This document shows positions 6,090 to 7,980 of a stretch of DNA of 7,980 nt, piece by piece (position 1 is the first letter of the stretch; each line of letters starts with the position of its first letter). Origin of the DNA: Sedimentisphaerales bacterium (GTDB lineage: Bacteria > Planctomycetota > Phycisphaerae > Sedimentisphaerales > SG8-4); assembly GCA_016932895.1 (NCBI GenBank), contig JAFGCA010000417.1, positions 1-7,980 of the forward strand, written 5' to 3'. A program made the position numbers and the translations under genes. Under the pieces are notes generated by a model. The model saw nothing but the letters and a program-made list of their open reading frames with translations, had not been told where the DNA came from and did no database searches.

Positions 6090-6851
6090 ATGTTTGCCAA
6101 TAGTTATAGCTCCCTGTGCGACGACTTCTACGTCGATATGCACGTGAATACGGAACTTGAGCTTCCCAGGGGTCGGGATACGATCCTGACGTTTTTCGAG
6201 CGGATTCAGAAGCAGTTTCCGCAGATGGGCCGGTTCTATCGACGCGACAAGAACGAGTACTATCTCGAAGAAGAACACGGCGCGGGGCAGTACCGCTGGG
6301 TCAGTCTCGAAGGAGACCGGATCGGTTCCGGGATGGTCAATCCGGCGAGCTTTCAGGACGCGTATGATCTGGACCGGTTGGTTCTGGGACTGATGCCCTA
6401 CATGCTCGGGGTAACCTCGCTCGACGTGGACTCGCTCGATCTGACGTTCGCGATGGATTTCGACTGCGCGGGCCACCATGACGAAGTCATTGCCGAGGCG
6501 CTGTTTGGCCTGAGCGCCTTCGGCAGTATGGCGGATTGGCCGCACTCCAAGCCGATCGTGTTCTCTCCTGCGATGGTCATGGGATTGTCGGACGACATGC
6601 ACGTGCAGGCCCGCATCAGCATCGATTCCAAGACCAGTATCTACGAGCCGGGAGAGAAGGAGCCTGGCCGCGACGAGGCGATTACGCTGTCGGTGGCCGT
6701 TCGGCAGTATCCTCGCACGAATGAGAAGTTCGATGCGTCGGCTGCCTTCGAAGAGCAATGCCGGCTGGCGGAGGAGCTGATGGCCGAGAAGATCGTCCGC
6801 CACTTCGTGCAGCCGCTTACGGAGGTGATCGCTCAAAGACGATCGACGTGA
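6090..6851 (+). CDS. Conserved hypothetical protein, 253 aa, soluble
   Basis: I recognise this only as a family of hypothetical proteins recalled from Planctomycetota; no function is known to me. It starts MFANSYSSLCDDFYVDMHVN, then an amphipathic helix-like segment around TILTFFERIQKQFPQMG (31-47) and an aromatic/acidic patch YYLEEE (57-62). A WVSLEGDRIGSG (70-81) and a strikingly acidic, hydrophobic run LDVDSLDLTFAMDFD (111-125) follow, leading to HHDEVIAEALF (129-139). There is no signal peptide or membrane segment. The last 40 residues look like a long charged helix. ATG 6090 has an AGGAGG at 6074-6079 that is part of a hairpin. The next gene begins 17 bases after the stop, so both share an operon. 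The alternating strands and the acidic centre suggest a ligand- or metal-binding alpha/beta fold, but that is speculation. Confidence 0.8.
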   Translation: MFANSYSSLCDDFYVDMHVNTELELPRGRDTILTFFERIQKQFPQMGRFYRRDKNEYYLEEEHGAGQYRWVSLEGDRIGSGMVNPASFQDAYDLDRLVLGLMPYMLGVTSLDVDSLDLTFAMDFDCAGHHDEVIAEALFGLSAFGSMADWPHSKPIVFSPAMVMGLSDDMHVQARISIDSKTSIYEPGEKEPGRDEAITLSVAVRQYPRTNEKFDASAAFEEQCRLAEELMAEKIVRHFVQPLTEVIAQRRST

Positions 6852-6868
6852 TTCTGAAAGGAGTCCGA

Positions 6869-7330
6869 ATGGCGATTGAGGCGCCGCTGAGCCGGTACAA
6901 ACGAAACAGTATCAAGATTTATATTGTGGCGTGTATTTTGGCGGCGCTCTGGTTCGGCTACGACGGATACCTGAGCAAGAAGTTCATTCAGCAGCACACC
7001 GACGAGCAGGGCAACCCGGACAGCACGCTCGTCTTCAATCGGATCTCTCCTCCCTTTTTTCTCGGCGGCGTGGCGCTGTTGGCCCTCTACTTCTATGCCG
7101 TCAGGGGACGGAAAGTCGTCGCCGATGACGATGCACTGCTCGTCGCGGGAAAGGTGAAAATTCCCTACGACGCGATCGTACAAATCGACAAAACCCACTA
7201 CGAAAAGAACGGCTGCTTCGTCGTCACGTACCGAAACGAGGGCGGAAGAGAAGTAAACCGCAAGCTCAGCGACCGCGCGTATGACAACCTCAAGCCCATT
7301 CTCGAACATCTCGTAGCCCAGATCACGTAG
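6869..7330 (+). CDS. Two-TM membrane protein with a probable bacterial PH-like domain
   Basis: This 153-aa protein has a short basic N terminus (SRYKRNSIK, 8-16), a first membrane segment at about 16-31, and a polar 30-residue link containing HTDEQGNPDSTLVF (43-56). A second membrane segment follows at about 62-78. The C-terminal soluble domain (81-153), probably cytoplasmic, has the strand pattern of bacterial PH-like domains: a beta strand DALLVAGKVKIPYDAIVQID (88-107), then CFVVTY (116-121), and a final helix DNLKPILEHLVAQI (139-152). The start is well supported by AAAGGAG (6857-6863), 5 bases before ATG 6869. It lies 17 bases after the 253-aa gene and is presumably co-expressed and perhaps a membrane partner. 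I recall close homologues as hypothetical proteins in Planctomycetota. Function is unknown; PH-like domains are often linked to stress response or membrane-protein scaffolding. Confidence 0.78.
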   Translation: MAIEAPLSRYKRNSIKIYIVACILAALWFGYDGYLSKKFIQQHTDEQGNPDSTLVFNRISPPFFLGGVALLALYFYAVRGRKVVADDDALLVAGKVKIPYDAIVQIDKTHYEKNGCFVVTYRNEGGREVNRKLSDRAYDNLKPILEHLVAQIT

Positions 7331-7563
7331 ACCGCCCGCCTCGCCCGACCGTCGTCATTGACCTCTCATTCCAGGCCGGAGCAGGCAATCTCACCTCGCC
7401 AGATTGGCTTTGTTTTCTCGCCCGACCCTCCTTTCTGGCCCGAAAACGCACAAATTGGCTTCGTTTGACATTGCACGCTCCCATCGTTGCGAATCCCCAA
7501 TCGGCAATCTCCAATCCCCCGATGGCGCGCCCGCCGCCCCAATTGGGTTTGTTTTGCGTTTCC

Positions 7564-7644
7564 GTGGTTTGGATCATTCGCATTTCGGATTTGTTCAGGA
7601 TTTCGAGTTTAGGATTTCGTATTTCCGGGGTTCGCCCGGCCCCG
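7564..7644. repeat. 81-bp direct repeat, copy A
   Basis: This copy is identical to 7755-7835 except for one substitution (C at 7596, T at 7787). It begins GTGGTTTGGATCATTCG and ends in CGCCCGGCCCCG. It contains four ATTTCG/ATTTCC micro-units, with GGATTTCG repeated about 14 bases apart. Similarity extends upstream, with one indel, to the 13-mer at 7542. Confidence 0.9.
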
Positions 7645-7754
7645 CCTCCCGCGAATCGTCAATCCCCAATCTCCCATGGCGGGCCTGCCACCGCCACAGA
7701 TTGGGTTCGTTTGGCGCACCCGCTGGGCCGAATTGGCTTCGTTTTGCATTTCCT

Positions 7755-7835
7755 GTGGTTTGGATCATTCGCATTTCGGATTTGTTTAGGATTTCGAGTT
7801 TAGGATTTCGTATTTCCGGGGTTCGCCCGGCCCCG
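7755..7835. repeat. 81-bp direct repeat, copy B
   Basis: This is the second copy, 191 bases downstream of copy A, with the same single substitution. Its upstream flank again carries the 13-mer (7732) and a GTTTTGCATTTCC segment matching the flank of copy A (GTTTTGCGTTTCC). It is followed at once by another 13-mer (7841), so the repeat unit appears to be bounded by 13-mers. Confidence 0.9.
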
Positions 7836-7853
7836 GGCGAATTGGGTTTGTTT

Positions 7854-7980
7854 CGCATAGTCCCACAGCGGCGCTGCCTTCATCGCCGTCGGCTTCCAGG
7901 CGCCCGCCGGCGCGACGAGGGGTTGTGATTTCCGATTTGCCACGTATCATTCCGCGGCCTCCTGCTTCCTGTCCGTCTCA
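7854..7980. other. Window end, nothing supported
   Basis: No gene, repeat or RNA is supported here. A minus-strand frame from the ATG complement at 7950 runs 55 codons into the repeat and stops; its sequence ends in repeat-derived residues and it has no convincing family features. Confidence 0.4.

Larger units (their letters stand above)
7403..7853. repeat. Cluster of six copies of the 13-mer ATTGG[CG]TT[TC]GTTT
   Basis: Copies begin at 7403, 7454, 7542, 7700, 7732 and 7841, all in the same orientation. Within the 13-mer only two positions vary (C or G, T or C). Spacings are irregular (51, 88, 158, 32 and 109 bases), and short AATC/CAATC-rich pieces lie between some copies (7491-7518, 7654-7672). 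Read on the minus strand the motif encodes N-[K/E]-[P/A]-N. The region 7331-7980 has no supported gene; open minus-strand frames here are translated repeats. Confidence 0.8.

Noticed and set aside
5775..6836. A 353-codon open frame on the minus strand opposite the 253-aa gene and its leader
   Set aside because: It runs against the gene with a clear SD and operon partner, and crosses the promoter region; no recognisable motif.
7403..7853. CRISPR array or integron attC sites
   Set aside because: Repeats are too short or too long, irregularly spaced, not palindromic in the attC manner, and no cas or integrase gene is present.
7323..7858. Minus-strand frames of 86 and 87 codons (7323-7583, 7595-7858)
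   Set aside because: Both are translations of the direct repeats (shared KSEMRMIQTT-type strings) in different frames, with no ribosome site or family.

Overview
The window is GC-rich DNA with every recognised gene on the + strand. Several proteins match families I recall mainly from Planctomycetota, especially Phycisphaerae-type genomes: the kinase-like membrane protein, the 253-aa soluble protein and the 153-aa PH-like membrane protein. The last 650 bases carry short dispersed repeats whose minus-strand reading gives NKPN/NEPN strings, a style I also associate with those genomes. This assignment rests on memory of families, not on a search.

Layout. (1) 1-588 is the C-terminal part of a dGTP triphosphohydrolase (dgt). 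(2) 703-2450 is a tight two-gene cassette: an AAA/SMC-like ATPase followed, with a 4-base GTGA overlap, by a small TOPRIM/DUF4276-like protein. This matches the ATPase plus TOPRIM layout of several phage-defence systems and is the best candidate for an accessory function. (3) 2451-2728 is intergenic and holds a 116-bp inverted-repeat element (2502-2617) and a probable promoter only a few bases before pgpA. (4) 2729-5736 is a likely operon of pgpA (phosphatidylglycerophosphatase A) and an 830-aa protein with a degenerate kinase-like N-terminal half and a multi-pass membrane C-terminal half. (5) 5737-6089 is a leader region with A-tracts, a perfect TATAAT, a possible 16-codon leader ORF and a Shine-Dalgarno that is one arm of a perfect hairpin touching the start codon. 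(6) 6090-7330 is a two-gene operon of unknown function: a soluble 253-aa protein and a two-TM protein with a probable bacterial PH-like domain. (7) 7331-7980 has no convincing gene. It holds an 81-bp repeat in two copies 191 bp apart and six copies of a 13-mer, ATTGG[CG]TT[TC]GTTT.

How the genes may work together. Dgt (nucleotide pools) and PgpA (phosphatidylglycerol synthesis) look like housekeeping genes. The ATPase/TOPRIM pair lies between them, bounded by small hairpins and the inverted repeat, as expected of an inserted cassette. The kinase-like membrane protein may act on the envelope or on lipids because it is coupled to pgpA, but no substrate can be read from the sequence. The 6090-7330 operon appears to be under leader-level translational control.
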